A program made the position numbers and the translations under genes. A DNA stretch of 64,000 nt from Holophaga foetida DSM 6591 (GTDB lineage: Bacteria; Acidobacteriota; Holophagae; Holophagales; Holophagaceae): contig NZ_KI912268.1 of assembly GCF_000242615.2 (NCBI RefSeq), positions 263,229 to 327,228 on the forward strand, written 5' to 3'. Positions 19,478 to 30,963 of the stretch are shown here, in pieces. Numbering within the stretch: the first letter of the stretch is position 1; each line of letters starts with the position of its first letter. The notes under the pieces are model-generated. The model was given only the letters and a program-made list of their open reading frames with translations, ran no database searches and was not told the origin of the DNA.

Positions 19478-19814
19478 GCGTGCGGCTTTGCCGCGCGCCC
19501 CCGCATAGCGGGGCGGGCCAGATCGCCTTTGTGAACCATCGTTGCCCGCTGATTGCTTTATCCTGTTCATCCTTGGCATCCCAGCTAATTCATTGCTTTT
19601 CGGTGCCTGCCAAAGGCCTTCCTAGCCCCTCGGGTTTGGCTGAAGCAAACCGAATAATCGGGTCTCTTTATCGGTGTTAATCGGTGTTAATCGGTGTCTG
19701 TGGACGGTTCTGCTCCATGGCGGGGCCTGAACGCCTACTTTTATCGTAGCCATGGACTATTGTGGGCTTTAGATTCGATCGGGATATGGGCTTGGTGTTA
19801 TAAACTGAAATCGT

Positions 19815-19863
19815 AAAAGCAGATAAATAAGGTGGCTATTGGATCACTTATCTATCTGCTTTT
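19815..19863 (-). terminator. Terminator after porB
   Basis: On the minus strand AAAAGCAGATAGATAAGTG pairs with CACCTTATTTATCTGCTTTT, with one mismatch and one bulge. It ends in a U-run, 24 bases after the porB stop codon. It closes the long minus-strand gene run that starts near 36.7 kb. Confidence 0.85.
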
Positions 19864-19886
19864 TGTGGTTGGCTTTTCGGCTGGTA

Positions 19887-20837
19887 TCAGCCCCGGTGCC
19901 GGATGGGCGAGGCCTGCTCCTTCTGCAGTCGTTCCCAGCAGGCGTCGACGTGCTCCTGGGCGGCGGCCAGCATCCACTCGTTGCCAGGCTGGAAGAGGTG
20001 CTTGAAGCGGCCCTGGGGCTTCATGAAGTCGGTCAGGGGCTTCTTTTCCCGGGGCATGGTGGTGATCCGGGTGACGCCGTTCTCGATCTCGAAGAGGGGC
20101 CAGTAGCAGGTTTCCACGGCCAGCCGGGAGAGCTTGATTGCGTCATCCATCTCGGTCCGCCAGCCGCGGTTGCAGGGGGCGATGATGTTGATGAACTTGG
20201 GTCCCTTGATGTCCAGGGCCTTGCGCACCTTGGTCATCAGGTCCTGCCAGTGGCTGGGGGAGGCCTGGGCGACGTAGGGGATGCCGTGGGCCGCCATGAT
20301 GCGGGTCAGGTCCTTGCGGTGCTGGAGCTTACCGGGGTTCTGGCTGCCGACGGGGCAGGTCGTGGTGTCCGCACCGAAGGGGGTCGCCGAGGAACGCTGG
20401 ATGCCGGTGTTCATGTAGGCGCCGTTGTCGTAGCAGATGTAGGTCATGTCGTGGCCGCGCTCCATGGCGCCCGACAGGCTCTGGAGGCCGATGTCGGCGG
20501 TGCCGCCGTCGCCGCCGAAGGCGATGAACTTGATATCGCCCTCAAGCTTGCCCTGCTTCCTGAGGGAGCGGTACATGGTCTCGGCACCGGCCAAGGTGGC
20601 GGCGGCGTTCTCGAAGGCCGTGTGGATCCAGGGGGCCTTCCAGGAGGTGTTCTCGGCGATGCAGGTGGAGACCTCGAGGCAGCCGGTGGCGTTGGCTACC
20701 ACCACGGGGTGCTGGGCCGCCATCATGACCATTTTCACGACGATGGGGGCTCCGCAGCCCGCGCACATGCGGTGACCGGGGGCGAAGAGCTCCTCCTGTT
20801 TCGACAGCTCTTTCAGATTCAGTGGTGTCGCCATCAT
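19887..20837 (-). CDS. porB: Pyruvate:ferredoxin oxidoreductase, beta subunit
   Basis: ThDP-binding subunit of the four-subunit oxidoreductase that converts pyruvate and CoA to acetyl-CoA, CO2 and reduced ferredoxin. It has 316 residues. The cluster-binding start (GHRMCAGCGAP) and the ThDP motif (FGGDGGTADIGLQSLSGAMER...YDNGAYMNTGIQRSS) are present. Length and the GIQRSSATPFGADTT segment fit PorB. ATG 20837 overlaps the porA stop by one base (TGATG), implying coupled translation; a TTG at 20840 is also in frame. It is the last gene of porGDAB. Confidence 0.94.
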   Translation of the reverse strand: MMATPLNLKELSKQEELFAPGHRMCAGCGAPIVVKMVMMAAQHPVVVANATGCLEVSTCIAENTSWKAPWIHTAFENAAATLAGAETMYRSLRKQGKLEGDIKFIAFGGDGGTADIGLQSLSGAMERGHDMTYICYDNGAYMNTGIQRSSATPFGADTTTCPVGSQNPGKLQHRKDLTRIMAAHGIPYVAQASPSHWQDLMTKVRKALDIKGPKFINIIAPCNRGWRTEMDDAIKLSRLAVETCYWPLFEIENGVTRITTMPREKKPLTDFMKPQGRFKHLFQPGNEWMLAAAQEHVDACWERLQKEQASPIRHRG

Positions 20838-22018
20838 CAACCCCTCACCCCGATGTACTCCTTGGCCGCCTTCACGGGGGCTCCCTTGGCGATCTGGATC
20901 AGCTCGTCCAGGACGTGCTCGCCCTGTTCCGGCATGTAGTCCCGGCCGCCCAGCCCGAAGATCTTGTTGATCATGATCGGGCGTTCGTTGCAGGCGGAGA
21001 GGGCCCCCGCGATATCCAGGAAGAGGGGGCCGAAGGAGGCGCCGAAGCTGTCGGCGCGATCCAGCACCGCCAGGGCCTTGAGGTGCTTCAGGGCCTGGGC
21101 CACATCCTCGTAGGGGAAGGGCCGGTAGAGCCGAGGTTTGAGGAGGCCGGCCTTGATGCCCTTGTCGCGGTAGCGGTCGATGATGTCCTTGGTGGTGCCA
21201 GCGGCGGAGGACATGACCACGATGCCGATCTCGGCATCGTCGAGGCGGTAGCTCTCGAAGAGGTCGTAGCTGCGGCCGGAGATCTCCTTGAACTCGGCGG
21301 CGACCTCCCGCACGACCTGGGGCACCAGGCTCATGGTGTGGTCATGGGCCTTGCGGTACTCCATGTACAAGTCTGAGAGGGCGAGTTGGCCGTAGCTGAC
21401 CGGGCGCTTGAGGTCCAGGAGGGGGTTGCTCTGCCGGTAATCGCCGACAAAGGTGGCGGCTGCGTTCTCCTCCACCCACTGGACGTTGGCGATGGAGTGG
21501 CTGGTGATGAAGCCGTCCTGGCAGACCATCACGGGCATGCGGATGTCCATGTTCTCGGCGATCCGGAAGGCCATGAGCATGTTGTCGAAGGCCTCCTGGC
21601 CGGTCTCCGAGTAGAGCTGGATCCAGCCGCAGTCACGGGTGCCCATGCTGTCGGAGTGGTCGCATCCGATGTTCGTCGGCGCGGCCAGGGCCCGGTTGCA
21701 CACCGCCATGACGATGGGCAGGCGCTGGCCCGAGGCGACGAGGAGCATCTCCCACATCAGGGCCAGACCCTGGGAAGAGGTGGCGGTGGCCACGCGCCCT
21801 CCGGCTGCGGAGGCGCCGATGCATCCGCTCATGGCGCTGTGTTCGCTCTCTGCCAGGAGCACTTCCGTCTGGACCTTGCCGTTGGCGGCGAAGCTGGTGA
21901 AGCGCTGCATGATTTCGGTGGCGGGGGTGATCGGGTAGGCGGAACAGACGTCGACCTTCGCCAGACGCATGGCGTTGGCGATCGCCTCGTTGCCGGTGGC
22001 TGCAACCATCTTCGTCAT
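20837..22018 (-). CDS. porA: Pyruvate:ferredoxin oxidoreductase, alpha subunit
   Basis: 393 residues containing the pyrimidine-binding part of the oxidoreductase (GNEAIANAMRLAKVDVCSAYPITPATEIMQRF...ESEHSAMSGCIGASAAGGRVATATSSQGLALM) and the transketolase-C-like domain that helps bind CoA. The start is ATG 22018, only three bases after the porD stop. The order gamma-delta-alpha-beta is the usual one for four-subunit enzymes. The neighbouring giant FAD/Fe-S dehydrogenase suggests that pyruvate arises from D-lactate; this is inference. A related substrate such as 2-oxoisovalerate is possible but the sequence style is that of the pyruvate enzyme. Confidence 0.93.
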   Translation of the reverse strand: MTKMVAATGNEAIANAMRLAKVDVCSAYPITPATEIMQRFTSFAANGKVQTEVLLAESEHSAMSGCIGASAAGGRVATATSSQGLALMWEMLLVASGQRLPIVMAVCNRALAAPTNIGCDHSDSMGTRDCGWIQLYSETGQEAFDNMLMAFRIAENMDIRMPVMVCQDGFITSHSIANVQWVEENAAATFVGDYRQSNPLLDLKRPVSYGQLALSDLYMEYRKAHDHTMSLVPQVVREVAAEFKEISGRSYDLFESYRLDDAEIGIVVMSSAAGTTKDIIDRYRDKGIKAGLLKPRLYRPFPYEDVAQALKHLKALAVLDRADSFGASFGPLFLDIAGALSACNERPIMINKIFGLGGRDYMPEQGEHVLDELIQIAKGAPVKAAKEYIGVRG

Positions 22019-22021
22019 CTG

Positions 22022-22405
22022 CTATACCCCTTCCGTCCTGGACGAGGGGGGACCGCCCGCTCGCTCGGCTCGCTCTTCGTCCCCCCGCGTGCTCCCCCTC
22101 GGGGCGTCCGGTTCAGGCCCGGACACCCCTTCCTCCATGACGATGGCCTTCTGCCCTTTCTTGCCGGGGCACTCCAGGGCGCAGATGCCGCATCCCTTGC
22201 AGAAGTCATAATCGAACTCGCCACGCTTGCCGTCCGCGGTCTTGACGGACATGTCTGGGCAGTAGATCCAGCAGAGCATGCACTGGCAGCAGTTCTCCTC
22301 GATCCAGACCGGGTGGTAGGAGCGCCATGAGCCCGTCTGGAAGTTCCGGGAGCTTCCGGGTTCACTGACGACCCCTCCGAGATTGAGTTCCTGCCAGGCC
22401 TTCAT
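22022..22405 (-). CDS. porD: Pyruvate:ferredoxin oxidoreductase, delta (ferredoxin) subunit
   Basis: 127 residues with two 4Fe-4S binding motifs: C39-x2-C42-x2-C45-x3-C49-P and C69-x2-C72-x2-C75-x3-C79-P. It transfers electrons from the ThDP site to external ferredoxin. The last 35 residues (after KAIVMEEG) are a low-complexity charged tail rich in E, R, G and P, not usual in PorD, whose coding DNA is especially GC-rich. The ATG overlaps the porG stop codon (ATGA). Confidence 0.92.
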   Translation of the reverse strand: MKAWQELNLGGVVSEPGSSRNFQTGSWRSYHPVWIEENCCQCMLCWIYCPDMSVKTADGKRGEFDYDFCKGCGICALECPGKKGQKAIVMEEGVSGPEPDAPRGSTRGDEERAERAGGPPSSRTEGV

Positions 22406-22980
22406 AGCTCCACTCCCTCTTCATAGCCCCTTCGGGTCGCTTCCAGGTTCCCCTGGGTGACCTTCTGGCTGAACTTCTTGCTGAAATTCACCTTGATGTC
22501 GTCGAGAACCGCCTGGAGGCTCAGCATGTCGGAGACTTTGGTGACTGTGCCGATCAGGGGCGCATTGGGCATGGGGCGGCCCAGGGTGGCGATGGAGATG
22601 TGGGAGGCATCGACGGCAACCACCCGCTGGGTTGGCTTGGCCTTGATCTTGGCCCTCAGATCCCCGCAGTTCTTGGGATTGCAGTTGACGATGAAGGCGG
22701 CCCCATCGGGAGCGCCCTCGGTGACATCGATGCAGTCCAGGAGGGTTGAATCGACCACGACGACGATGTCGGGGCGGAGCACGGGATAGTGGCCGCGCAG
22801 CGGTTTGGTGTTGACCCGGTTGTAGGCCTTGATGGGCGCACCGGCCCGCTCGGGGCCGTACTCCGGGAAGGCCTGCACATAGTGACCGTCGCTGAGACAG
22901 GCCTCAGCGAAGACCTTGCACGCCGTGACCGTACCCTGGCCACCTCGCCCGTGCCAGCGGATAGCAATCGCGTCAACCAC
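22402..22980 (-). CDS. porG: Pyruvate:ferredoxin oxidoreductase, gamma subunit
   Basis: 192 residues, the normal length. The family start IRWHGRGGQGTVTACKVFAEACL and the middle EYGPERAGAPIKAYNRV are diagnostic. It is a structural subunit at the CoA/interface side of the complex. The start is GTG 22980 with AGGAGG at 22985-22990. It begins the por sub-operon, about 100 bases after the end of the giant dehydrogenase gene, in a gap where I see no terminator; the two could be co-transcribed. Confidence 0.95.
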   Translation of the reverse strand: MVDAIAIRWHGRGGQGTVTACKVFAEACLSDGHYVQAFPEYGPERAGAPIKAYNRVNTKPLRGHYPVLRPDIVVVVDSTLLDCIDVTEGAPDGAAFIVNCNPKNCGDLRAKIKAKPTQRVVAVDASHISIATLGRPMPNAPLIGTVTKVSDMLSLQAVLDDIKVNFSKKFSQKVTQGNLEATRRGYEEGVEL

Positions 22981-23082
22981 TGTTCCTCCTAAACCTATAG
23001 CTACTCAACTCGAGACCAGGACCAGAAAATGCGTTCAGTCATCCAGGGCTTGCGCTCGCATATGGACAACTGCGTTGAAGCT

Positions 23083-26000
23083 CTAGAATGACACAGCCTT
23101 GGCCCTGGCTGCCTGGGTCTTGAACTTGTCCAGCCACTTGGGCCCGCTGTGGGCCTCGGCGATGGCGATGACGATGTGCTTGGGCTGGAAACCCTGGTCG
23201 CGGTTGCGGTTGAGGCCCGTGAGACAGGACGGGCAGTTGGTGAGGATCTGACGAGTCCCGTGCTCGTGGGCGGCCTCTTCAAGGGCTTCGCGCTTCCGGT
23301 GCAGCATGGCGTCCGAGATGTCGGGCCGGGAGATGGAGAGGGTGCCGGCTTCGGAACAGCAGTGGGGAACGGTGTGGACTGCGTCGAATCCGCCGATCCT
23401 GGCCAGGACCGCCTGGGCCTTGCCGTCCAGGGAGTCGTGGCAGGGGGGGTGGTAGAGGTAGTTGCCCTCGCCCTTGATCCGCAGGCCCTGGTCCATGGCG
23501 AATTTCGAGACATCCACCACCTTGCCTCCGAAGAGGTTGCCGACCTCCATCTCCTCCAGGCCCTCCTTGCAGGTGCCGCAGGTCACCACGCAGGCCTCGA
23601 AGGGCAGGTGGCAGAACATGTCACGGATCTGGGAGAGGAGGATGGTGTCCCGCAGCACAATGCGGCTGTGCATGGCGGTCTTGGCGTTGACGTGGGCCGG
23701 GAAGCCGCAGCAGAGGAAGGGGGGAGGCAGGACGACCCGGGCCCCCGATTCCAGAAGCAGATGGATGGCGGCCATGGAGACTGCCGAATTGAGGCGCTCT
23801 GAGCCGCAGCCCGGGAAGTAGACCACGTTGGTGCGGGCGGGCTTCTCAGGTTCGAAGACCAGGACCTGATCCGGCTCGCAGTTGGGAAGCACGTCTCTCA
23901 GGGTCTGGCTGGGGACAGGGCTCTGGGGGGAGCGGAGCATCTGGAGCGGGTAGAAGTCCGGAGCCTCGGCCCGACCGGAGATGAAGGGCTTGGCCACCCG
24001 GTGCCCGATGCGCTGGGCCAGGCTTCCCACCCGCACGAAGGTGGCGCGGAACAGGCGGTTGAAGGAGCGGGAGCGGGTGTCGAGGTACTTGAGGGTCAAT
24101 CTGGTGGCGAGGGGGGTGTGCTTATAGCCCCAGCTCGCCAGGATCTCGCGTTCCAGCACCGAGACCTCGCCGGTATCGATCTCCACCGGGCAGGGCTTGA
24201 GGCACTTGTGGCAGATGGTGCAGTGATCGGCCATCTCCTCCAGCCACTGGAGCAGCTCGAAGCGCGTGGAGCGTTCCCGCTGGGCCTCGAAGAGCAGGGC
24301 CTCGATGAGGGAGCCGATGGCCAGGTTCTTGTTCCGGGGGTGGAAGAAGAGGCTCCGGGCGGGATGGAAGACACAGCAGTCGGGTTTGCACTTGCCGCAG
24401 CGGACGCAGTGGGCGATCTTCCGGGCCAGCTCTTCGAGCTGCCCGTGCTTGAGGATGCGGGCCTCCAACTCCATCAGATTGAAGGAGGGCGTGAAGATGT
24501 GGTCCAGGACCGAGAGATCCTCAAGCTTCCCGGGGTTCATGAGCCCCTCGGGGTCCACTTCCTTCCGGTAGGCGCTCAGCTCCGCCATGCGCTGGGGATC
24601 GAAATACTTGAGCTTGGTGACGCCGATACCGTGCTCGCCGGAGACGACACCCCCGAGCTCCACCACCTTCTCCATGACCCGATCCACCACTTTGTCCGCG
24701 CGCATCAGCATGGGGCGGTCGTTGGACAGCACGGGGATGTTGACGTGGACGTTGCCATCGCCCGCATGCATGTGGGTGGCCAGGATGACCCTGCGGGCCC
24801 GCACTTCGGTGTGGATCCGGTCCAGGTTCTCCAGGATGGTGGGATAGCCCCGCATGAGCTCCGTCAGTTCATAGCGCAGCTTGGTCAGGATGCTCTGCTC
24901 CTGGAGCAGGGTCTCGCCCGCATGCTCCACCGCCATCCGGGCGGCGGTGCAGAGGGCCTGTCCCGAAGGGATCTTGAGGGCCAGCGTCTCGCCGTCCTCC
25001 CGATCCTCGAGGGTGCCCAGGAAGTCCGCAGTTCTTTCGATGAAGCGCGTCTGGGTGTAACGCTCCTCCTCCACATTGACCCGCTCGATGAAGTGGGCGA
25101 AGTCCGCCAGGGCCGCCAGGGGGATGACGATGTCCTCGTTGAGCTTGAAGGCGTTGGTGCGCCGGGCGATGGCGCCCAGCTTCTTGCGGTCCAGCCAGAA
25201 CTTCTTGGCCTCGGCGTTGTCCCGGGCCTCGAAGGCGATGGTGTTGGGGTACCCCTCCAGGACCGCATGGATGCGCTGGGCACCCCGGGCCGCCTCCTCA
25301 GAGGTGTGGCCCGCCACATCGATGAGCAGCACGGCCTTGGGGGTTTCGGCCCGGGCGGCCTTCACCTTGTAGTCGATGGCCCGCACGTACTCGTCATCCC
25401 AGTGCTCCAGGGCCAGCAGGCTCTCGTGCCCATCATCGGGGAAGGGGAAGGCCTTGGAGATATCGACGATGACTCGGCTGGCCTCGTCCATATTGGGGCC
25501 GAAGAACTCGATGCAGAGGGTGCGCTTGGCCTCGTACTCGGGGTAGAGGATGAACTCGGCGGAGGTGATGACGCCGTCGGTGCCTTCCTTCTGGAGGCCA
25601 GGGACGCCGCCCAGGGCCTTGTTGGTGATGTCCTTCCAGAGGCCTTCCTTGCGGATCTCGGTGCCCTTGAGGGGGATGGTCCTGAGGATGCGCCCGCTCT
25701 CGTCGGAGATCTCGAAGGTGACAATGTCCTGGGGGAGGATCTTGCGGAGCTGGTGGTCCGTGCGGCGGATGACCCACTGTTGTCCGGAGGGCATGGCCAT
25801 GCGCCATTCCAGCAGGTTGTCGATGCAGGTGCCCCAGCGCACTGCCAGCTTGCCTCCGGCGTTCTCGGCGATGTTGCCGCCGATGGTGGAAGCCCAGGCG
25901 CTGGTGGGGTCCGTGGCGAAGACAAGGCCCTTCTCCTCCACCACCTCCATGGCCTTCTCGGTGATGACACCGGCCTGGAGGTGCACCGTGGGGGCGCTGG

Positions 26001-26697
26001 CCCCACTCCCGTCGGCCAGGACGAAGCTTTTCAGCTCGATGGGCTGGATGCGGTTGAGCTTTTCAAGGTTCACGACAACGCAGTTCGGGCGCAGGGGGAT
26101 GGCCCCACCGGTGAGTCCCGTGCCGCCACCCCGGGGGATGGCCTTCAGCCCCAGGCGGCCGATGGCCGCCAGGAGGGGAGCCACCTGGGCCTCGTCGTCG
26201 GGCATGAGCACGGCGACGGGCAGGTGCAGGCGCCAGTCCGTCGCGTCGGTGGCGTGGGAGACCAGGGCGAATGGGTCCACCAGGACGTTCTTCGGGCCCA
26301 CTACGCCCCCCAGTTCGGACTTCATGCGCTTGCGCAGGGAGGGGGTGTCCTCCACCTCGTCCCGGAATTCCGAGAGGAGTCGCCGACAGGATGCCAGGAC
26401 TTCCATGACCAGAGGGTCGCCCTTGGCGTTGGACTCGATGGCATGCAGATCCTGGTCCGCCTTGAGGAAGAGGCGCTCCTGGCGGCTCTTGGAATCCAGC
26501 AACTCCTGGAAGAGAAAGGGATTCCGGCGGTGGATGAGGATCTCGCCGAAGATCCGCGCCAGCAGGCGAGCTGAACGTCCCGTGACTCTGCGACTGCTGA
26601 GGGTTTCCAGGGTTTCGACAATTTCCGGACCCAGGAGGAGGGATACGGCCTGGTGATCCTCGGCGGAGGTGTAGTTGAACGGGATTTCTCGGGTCAT
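23083..26697 (-). CDS. Giant FAD/Fe-S oxidoreductase (D-lactate dehydrogenase-like, DUF3683-FAD-CCG fusion)
   Basis: 1204 residues combining an N-terminal DUF3683-like segment (1-140), an FAD-binding PCMH domain (about 150-330; IPRGGGTGLTGGAIPLRP), an FAD-oxidase C domain with the metal-site motif HMHAGDGNVHVNIPV and SGEHGIG, two 4Fe-4S motifs near 765 (CVRCGKCKPDCC) and 830 (CTICHKCLKPCP), and two CCG domains (PGCGSERLN, LCCGFP near 997, CCSEAG near 1112). This is a fusion of a GlcD-type flavoprotein with a GlcF/LldE-type iron-sulfur part. It likely oxidises a 2-hydroxy acid such as D-lactate. It sits directly upstream of porGDAB, which would consume the pyruvate. Glycolate is the main alternative substrate. 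It follows leuB by 19 bases, so it is in the same transcript. Confidence 0.88.
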   Translation of the reverse strand: MTREIPFNYTSAEDHQAVSLLLGPEIVETLETLSSRRVTGRSARLLARIFGEILIHRRNPFLFQELLDSKSRQERLFLKADQDLHAIESNAKGDPLVMEVLASCRRLLSEFRDEVEDTPSLRKRMKSELGGVVGPKNVLVDPFALVSHATDATDWRLHLPVAVLMPDDEAQVAPLLAAIGRLGLKAIPRGGGTGLTGGAIPLRPNCVVVNLEKLNRIQPIELKSFVLADGSGASAPTVHLQAGVITEKAMEVVEEKGLVFATDPTSAWASTIGGNIAENAGGKLAVRWGTCIDNLLEWRMAMPSGQQWVIRRTDHQLRKILPQDIVTFEISDESGRILRTIPLKGTEIRKEGLWKDITNKALGGVPGLQKEGTDGVITSAEFILYPEYEAKRTLCIEFFGPNMDEASRVIVDISKAFPFPDDGHESLLALEHWDDEYVRAIDYKVKAARAETPKAVLLIDVAGHTSEEAARGAQRIHAVLEGYPNTIAFEARDNAEAKKFWLDRKKLGAIARRTNAFKLNEDIVIPLAALADFAHFIERVNVEEERYTQTRFIERTADFLGTLEDREDGETLALKIPSGQALCTAARMAVEHAGETLLQEQSILTKLRYELTELMRGYPTILENLDRIHTEVRARRVILATHMHAGDGNVHVNIPVLSNDRPMLMRADKVVDRVMEKVVELGGVVSGEHGIGVTKLKYFDPQRMAELSAYRKEVDPEGLMNPGKLEDLSVLDHIFTPSFNLMELEARILKHGQLEELARKIAHCVRCGKCKPDCCVFHPARSLFFHPRNKNLAIGSLIEALLFEAQRERSTRFELLQWLEEMADHCTICHKCLKPCPVEIDTGEVSVLEREILASWGYKHTPLATRLTLKYLDTRSRSFNRLFRATFVRVGSLAQRIGHRVAKPFISGRAEAPDFYPLQMLRSPQSPVPSQTLRDVLPNCEPDQVLVFEPEKPARTNVVYFPGCGSERLNSAVSMAAIHLLLESGARVVLPPPFLCCGFPAHVNAKTAMHSRIVLRDTILLSQIRDMFCHLPFEACVVTCGTCKEGLEEMEVGNLFGGKVVDVSKFAMDQGLRIKGEGNYLYHPPCHDSLDGKAQAVLARIGGFDAVHTVPHCCSEAGTLSISRPDISDAMLHRKREALEEAAHEHGTRQILTNCPSCLTGLNRNRDQGFQPKHIVIAIAEAHSGPKWLDKFKTQAARAKAVSF

Positions 26698-26716
26698 GTA
26701 GGCTCTGGAAAAAAGC

Positions 26717-29379
<2,663 letters not shown>

Positions 29380-29460
29380 TCGGTACCCTCGTCATGATGC
29401 CTGCTAACGCCAAGGCCGACCCCTGGTGCGGGGCCGGCGCTCATTTCACCCTCGCATAAG

Positions 29461-30939
29461 TCAGGGCAGATGGGTAGTGGTCATCAGGAATCGGTCGCAT
29501 TCGCGCGCGGCGGCCCGGCCTTCGTTGATGGCCCAGACCACCAGGCTCTGGCCGCGGCGCATATCGCCGGCGGCGAAGATGCCTGGGATGTTCGTCGCGA
29601 ACTTGCCGTACTCGGCTTTGGCGTTGCTGCGGGGATCCCGCTCGACGCCGAGCTGCTCCAGGAGCTGGTCCTCGGGGCCGAGGAAGCCCATGGCCAGCAG
29701 GACGAGCTGGGCGGGGTAGACCTTCTCGGAGCCGGGGATCTCCTTGGGGATCATGCGGCCCTGGTCGTCCTTGACCCACTCCACCTTCACGGTGTGGACT
29801 TCCTTGAGGTGGCCCTGCTCATCGCCCACGAAGCGCTTTGCGGTGATGGTGTAGACCCGGGGATCCTGGCCGTGGAGGGCCTGGAACTCCTCCTGGCCGT
29901 AGTCCTGCTTGAAGACGACGGGCCACTCGGGCCAGGGGTTGCTCTCGGCCCGGACCTCAGGGGGCCGGTTCATGATCTCGAGCTGGATGACGCTGCGGCA
30001 GCCATGGCGCAGGGAGGTCCCCACACAGTCGGTGCCGGTGTCGCCGCCGCCGATGACGATGACATCCTTGCCCTGGGCGGAGATGGAGGAACCCTCGCCC
30101 TCATCCAGGAGGTTGGCGGTGTTGGCGTGGAGGAACTCCATGGCGAAGTGGACCCCCTTGAGGTTGCGGCCCTCGATGGGGAGGTCCCGGGGCTTGGTGG
30201 CCCCGCCCGCCAGGATCACCGCGTCGAACTCCTTGAGGAGCTGATCGGCGGGATAGTCCTTGCCAACCTCGGTGCTGGTGATGAACTTCACGCGTTCGGA
30301 GGCCATGAGGTCCACCCGGCGCTGCACCACCTTCTTGTCCAGCTTCATGTTGGGGATGCCATACATCAGCAGGCCGCCCACGCGATCCGAGCGCTCGAAG
30401 ACGGTTACGAGGTGCCCGGCATTGTTGAGCTGGGTGGCGGCGGCCAGACCGGCGGGACCGGAGCCCACCACGGCCACCTGCTTGCCGGTGCGGTGGACCG
30501 GGGGCTGGGGCTGGATCCAGCCCTCTTCGAAGGCCCTGTCGATGATGGTGCACTCGATGTTCTTGATGGTCACCGGGGGATAGTGGATCCCCAGGGTGCA
30601 GGAGCCCTCGCAGGGGGCGGGGCAGACCCGGCCCGTGAACTCCGGGAAGTTGTTGGTCTTGGCCAGGCGCTCGTAGGCCTGTTTCCACATGCCCCGGTAG
30701 ATCAAGTCATTCCATTCGGGGATGAGATTGTTCACCGGGCATCCGGCCGCCATGCCCTTGAAGAGGCCGCCGGTGTGACAGAAGGGGATGCCGCAGTCCA
30801 TGCAGCGGGCGCCTTGGCGCTTCAGATCCTCTTCCGGCATGTGGAGATGGAACTCGTTCCAGTCCTTGAGTCGCTCCGCAGGGGTGCGATCGGCGGGGAG
30901 TTCTCGCTCAAATTCCATGAATCCAGTGGGCTTGCCCAT
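29461..30939 (-). CDS. gltD: Glutamate synthase, small (beta) subunit
   Basis: 492 residues. An N-terminal Fe-S domain ([15 protein letters not shown]...[14 protein letters not shown]...[13 protein letters not shown]) precedes an FAD site ([17 protein letters not shown]) and an NAD(P)H site ([21 protein letters not shown]). It supplies NADPH electrons to GltB for converting 2-oxoglutarate plus glutamine to two glutamates. It starts 24 bases after gltB. A homologous role as a stand-alone NADPH:acceptor subunit is known, but the gltB neighbour settles this assignment. Confidence 0.96.
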   Translation of the reverse strand: MGKPTGFMEFERELPADRTPAERLKDWNEFHLHMPEEDLKRQGARCMDCGIPFCHTGGLFKGMAAGCPVNNLIPEWNDLIYRGMWKQAYERLAKTNNFPEFTGRVCPAPCEGSCTLGIHYPPVTIKNIECTIIDRAFEEGWIQPQPPVHRTGKQVAVVGSGPAGLAAATQLNNAGHLVTVFERSDRVGGLLMYGIPNMKLDKKVVQRRVDLMASERVKFITSTEVGKDYPADQLLKEFDAVILAGGATKPRDLPIEGRNLKGVHFAMEFLHANTANLLDEGEGSSISAQGKDVIVIGGGDTGTDCVGTSLRHGCRSVIQLEIMNRPPEVRAESNPWPEWPVVFKQDYGQEEFQALHGQDPRVYTITAKRFVGDEQGHLKEVHTVKVEWVKDDQGRMIPKEIPGSEKVYPAQLVLLAMGFLGPEDQLLEQLGVERDPRSNAKAEYGKFATNIPGIFAAGDMRRGQSLVVWAINEGRAAARECDRFLMTTTHLP

Positions 30940-30963
30940 AATCTACTCCTCTCCTCGCCAGGT

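Larger units (their letters stand above)
19378..19886. other. Repeat- and palindrome-rich intergenic region
   Basis: About 500 bases with no credible gene. It contains a 21-bp-arm hairpin (19414-19477), two smaller GC hairpins to about 19518, the inverted repeat copy at 19561-19663, 10-bp tandem repeats TCGGTGTTAA at 19671-19697 and the porB terminator near its right end. A short frame at 19480-19680 has no ribosome binding site and is judged non-coding. Confidence 0.55.

Noticed and set aside
19480-19680. A 66-residue plus-strand frame right of the IS66 element
   Set aside because: It runs through palindromes and tandem repeats, with no ribosome binding site.
24001-26574. An 857-residue plus-strand frame opposite the giant dehydrogenase
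   Set aside because: Shadow of a convincing multi-domain oxidoreductase; no domain or ribosome binding site.
29380-29460. Possible leucine attenuator before leuA
   Set aside because: There is a GC hairpin but no Leu-rich leader peptide and no U-run.
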